The translations under genes were made by a program, and so were the position numbers. Below, one piece after another: positions 62,121 to 64,000 of a DNA stretch of 64,000 nt. Every line of letters starts with the position of its first letter. The stretch's first letter is position 1. Source of the stretch: Shewanella sp. TC10 (GTDB taxonomy: Bacteria; Pseudomonadota; Gammaproteobacteria; Enterobacterales; Shewanellaceae); NCBI RefSeq assembly GCF_009663145.1, contig NZ_VKHR01000017.1, positions 1 to 64,000 on the forward strand, read 5' to 3'. The notes under the pieces are model-generated. The model did no database searches. It was not told where the DNA came from and worked only from the letters and a program-made list of their open reading frames with translations.

Positions 62121-62621
62121 ATGAAACAAGAAAATAAAACCAGCGCAGTGCCAGGCCACAAGCTGATTCTGATATTAACACTCGCCCTATTTTGGTGGAT
62201 TAACTCCAATTACAGTAACCCGCTTTTATTATCACTGGGTGCTGGTTCAATTATGTTGGTGCTCTATCTCACCCAGAAAATGGATGTGATCGACCAAGAA
62301 ACTCACCCAGTGCGTTTCAATGGCAGAAAACCTCGCTATATGTGGTGGTTATTCAAACAGGTGATTTTATCCAACATCAGTGTGGTTAAACATATTTGGA
62401 TGGGTAACAAAAGTATCTCACCAGTGCTGGCTACCATCGACACACGCCAGTGTTCGGACATTAATAAAGTCATCTACGCCAACTCAATTACCCTAACACC
62501 GGGGACGGTCGCAATAGATTTAATTGATGATCAACTCACTGTTCATGCTTTACATAAAGCTGATATCGACACACTAAAAGCCGGAGAGATGGACCGCCGG
62601 GTAAGGGAGCTTGAAGACTAA
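62121..62621 (+). CDS. mnhE: Mrp-type Na+/H+ antiporter subunit E
   Basis: A 166-aa MnhE/MrpE subunit with two to three N-terminal membrane segments and the family core FKQVILSNISVVKHIW and NSITLTPGTVAIDL. Mrp complexes are multi-subunit antiporters related to complex I membrane arms; E stabilises the complex. Its stop overlaps the start of subunit F by one base (TAATG). It opens the operon that runs out of the window. Confidence 0.93.
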   Translation: MKQENKTSAVPGHKLILILTLALFWWINSNYSNPLLLSLGAGSIMLVLYLTQKMDVIDQETHPVRFNGRKPRYMWWLFKQVILSNISVVKHIWMGNKSISPVLATIDTRQCSDINKVIYANSITLTPGTVAIDLIDDQLTVHALHKADIDTLKAGEMDRRVRELED

Positions 62622-62917
62622 TGTTAGCTGCTGCCACAATCGCCATTCTTGTCGTTATGTTACTCGCGCTCATTCGCTGCATCGTCGGCCCTACGCTTTA
62701 CGATCGCATATTAGCCTTCAACTTTTTTGGCACTAAAGCCATTTTGCTGATTTCAGTATTGGGCTTTTTAATGGGACGTCCTGAGTTTCTCGATATTGCC
62801 CTTGTTTATGCCCTGATTAACTTTATCAGCGTCATCGGAGTATTACGCTATTCAGACTCAGCCGAGTTTAAAGTTGCTCCTTACAAACCTCATTCAACCA
62901 AGGAGGGTGAAAAATGA
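62621..62917 (+). CDS. mnhF: Mrp-type Na+/H+ antiporter subunit F
   Basis: A 98-aa hydrophobic protein with three membrane segments and the hallmark RCIVGPTLYDRILAFNFFGTKAI; the MrpF family resembles a bile-acid resistance protein. Overlaps E by one base and G by four bases (ATGA), i.e. tight translational coupling. Confidence 0.93.
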   Translation: MLAAATIAILVVMLLALIRCIVGPTLYDRILAFNFFGTKAILLISVLGFLMGRPEFLDIALVYALINFISVIGVLRYSDSAEFKVAPYKPHSTKEGEK

Positions 62918-63255
62918 ACCTCTTACTCGAAATAAGTAGTGGTTTATGTCTGCTAGTCGGCAGCTTCCTTTGCTTTTCAGGCGGAATAGGCATTATCCGT
63001 TTTCCAGATTTTTATACCCGAATGCATGCAGTCAGTGTGACAGACACTTTAGGTGCAGGCTTAATACTACTGGGGTTAATGTTGCAAAGCCCTAATGGTT
63101 TAGTCCTCATTAAACTCATGTTGATCTTAATCTGTACGCTATTTATTAACCCATCTGCCAGCCATGCATTAGCAAAATCAGCACTCAAAAATGGCTTGAT
63201 ACCGCGACAGCCGACACCTGATGCTCAGGGAGGAAACAAGCCATCGAAGCCTTAG
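62914..63255 (+). CDS. mnhG: Mrp-type Na+/H+ antiporter subunit G
   Basis: A 113-aa protein with three membrane segments and the MnhG signature GGIGIIRFPDFYTRMHAVSVTDTLGAGLILLGL. The hydrophilic C-terminus (PTPDAQGGNKPSKP) overlaps the beginning of the next subunit frame by about 13 bases. Confidence 0.93.
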   Translation: MNLLLEISSGLCLLVGSFLCFSGGIGIIRFPDFYTRMHAVSVTDTLGAGLILLGLMLQSPNGLVLIKLMLILICTLFINPSASHALAKSALKNGLIPRQPTPDAQGGNKPSKP

Positions 63256-64000
63256 TAGATATAATACTATTAGTATTTTTAGTGGTCATCGCCATCGCAA
63301 TTGTGCGTATGACAGACCTTTTAGCTGTGGTGATGTTAAGCGGAATTTATGGCTTAGTCTCTGCCAGTTTCTTTGTGGTACTTGATGCGGTAGATGTAGC
63401 GTTTACCGAAGCTTCCGTTGGCGCAGGTATTTCTGGCTTGCTGATGTTAGCGGCCATTACTATCACAGGTCGAAAGGAAGCGCCAAAGCGCCATAAACCG
63501 CTTATTTCACTATTTGTTGTGTTCGTCACTGGTGGCATGTTGATTTATGGCACCATGGATATGCCTTACTTTGGCGCTGTAGATGCACCTGTGCATCAAC
63601 ATGTTGCGCCTCGTTATATTGAGCAATCAATGGAAGAAGTCGGTATTCCTAACATTGTGACTTCAGTATTAGGCAGTTACCGTGCTTTTGATACTTTAGG
63701 TGAAGTCGCGGTTATTTTTACCGCCGGTATTGGTGTGATGTCTTTACTATCACTGCCTCGACGTCGTAAAAAACCTCAATCTGATGACGCAACTGAAGAG
63801 CAAATGCATGAACGCCATATGGTGGTGCGTATTGTCAGTAAAGCACTTATTCCTTTCATCTTACTGTTTGCCTTATATGTTCAATTCCACGGTGACTTTG
63901 GTCCTGGGGGCGGCTTCCAAGCAGGGGTAATTTTCGCCGCAGCGATCATTCTCTACACCATGCTATTTGGTTTAGATACCGCTCAAAAAGTGTTTAACCC
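63243..64000 (+). CDS. Mrp antiporter DUF4040-MnhB fusion subunit (partial, runs past the window end)
   Basis: At least 252 codons. The order of segments is DUF4040/MbhD-like (RMTDLLAVVMLSGIYGLVSASFFVVLDAVDVAFTEASVGAG), MbhE-like (SVLGSYRAFDTLGEVAVIFTAGIGVMSLL) and an MnhB domain (KALIPFILLFALYVQFHGDFGPGGGFQAGVIFAAAII). This corresponds to the C-terminus of a full MrpA fused to MrpB, so the large MrpA is split in this operon. There is no ATG, GTG or TTG between the in-frame TGA (63219) and a GTG at 63282 that would cut the first membrane helix. GGAGG at 63229-63233 points to an ATC at 63243 as the start. Confidence 0.85.
   Translation, partial: MEALVDIILLVFLVVIAIAIVRMTDLLAVVMLSGIYGLVSASFFVVLDAVDVAFTEASVGAGISGLLMLAAITITGRKEAPKRHKPLISLFVVFVTGGMLIYGTMDMPYFGAVDAPVHQHVAPRYIEQSMEEVGIPNIVTSVLGSYRAFDTLGEVAVIFTAGIGVMSLLSLPRRRKKPQSDDATEEQMHERHMVVRIVSKALIPFILLFALYVQFHGDFGPGGGFQAGVIFAAAIILYTMLFGLDTAQKVFN

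Overview
The window looks like chromosomal DNA from a marine gammaproteobacterium of the Shewanella type. The main pointers are a stand-alone periplasmic nitrite reductase NrfA with no nrfBCD, a Tat-exported split-Soret-type dihaem cytochrome, an eight-haem lipoprotein cytochrome, a tryptophan dioxygenase/kynureninase pair, a DUF3360 permease, and AT-rich intergenic DNA. This is inferred from gene content only; there is no rRNA in the window, and I see no tRNA, CRISPR array or intact insertion sequence.

Layout. 0-6.2 kb: a 42-bp perfect palindrome, the ABC-F ATPase YbiT, the murein endopeptidase MepA, and a two-gene molybdenum hydroxylase (2Fe-2S subunit plus Tat-exported molybdopterin subunit). 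6.2-12.7 kb: a 14-bp minisatellite, an RRF-like small protein, a sugar acetyltransferase, nrfA with a consensus NarP-type operator far upstream, a LysR regulator, and a gene-poor composite repeat. 12.7-21.7 kb: a lipoprotein, a UGT-like glycosyltransferase, MscS, TrmH, a DedA protein, kynureninase-like and kynA, a 55-residue exported peptide and a DsbA-like protein with a CPWS site. 22-31 kb: an exported subtilase with a PA insert and P domain, a sulfotransferase, a flavin monooxygenase-like protein, LysE, a CPA2 antiporter, UspE-like and DUF3297. 31-38.5 kb: a type-B PutA, a MITE-like inverted-repeat element, a ToxR-like regulator with a small membrane partner, and divergently a split-Soret-type cytochrome and lipoprotein preceded by two CRP-like sites. 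38.7-48 kb: a small exported protein, GAF-GGDEF cyclase, GreA/B-like protein, GltS, a SAM methyltransferase broken by an in-frame TAA, the ribosomal oxygenase RoxA, an MTHFR-like protein, a TRIC-family protein and a YrhK-like membrane protein. 48-52.8 kb: an AraC regulator, the octahaem cytochrome and the DUF3360 permease. 53-60.4 kb: a TPR-sulfotransferase facing an aspartyl-hydroxylase-like protein and a second sulfotransferase that share a C-terminal SEC-C zinc tail, then a CBS protein, a long repeat tract and a TonB-dependent receptor. 60.6-64 kb: small proteins and the start of an Mrp antiporter operon (E, F, G, then a DUF4040-MnhB fusion cut by the window end).

How the genes fit together. 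The nitrite reductase, split-Soret-type and octahaem cytochromes are separate anaerobic-respiration modules, and the first two carry recognisable NarP- or CRP-type sites upstream. PutA, the kynurenine pair, GltS and the peptidases point to amino-acid and peptide use. Mrp, CPA2, MscS and the TRIC protein serve ion and osmotic balance.

The best candidate for an undescribed system is the hydroxylase/sulfotransferase group at 53-57 kb. Two adjacent enzymes carry almost identical SEC-C tails, which suggests that hydroxylation and sulfation act on the same, possibly nascent or secreted, polypeptide.
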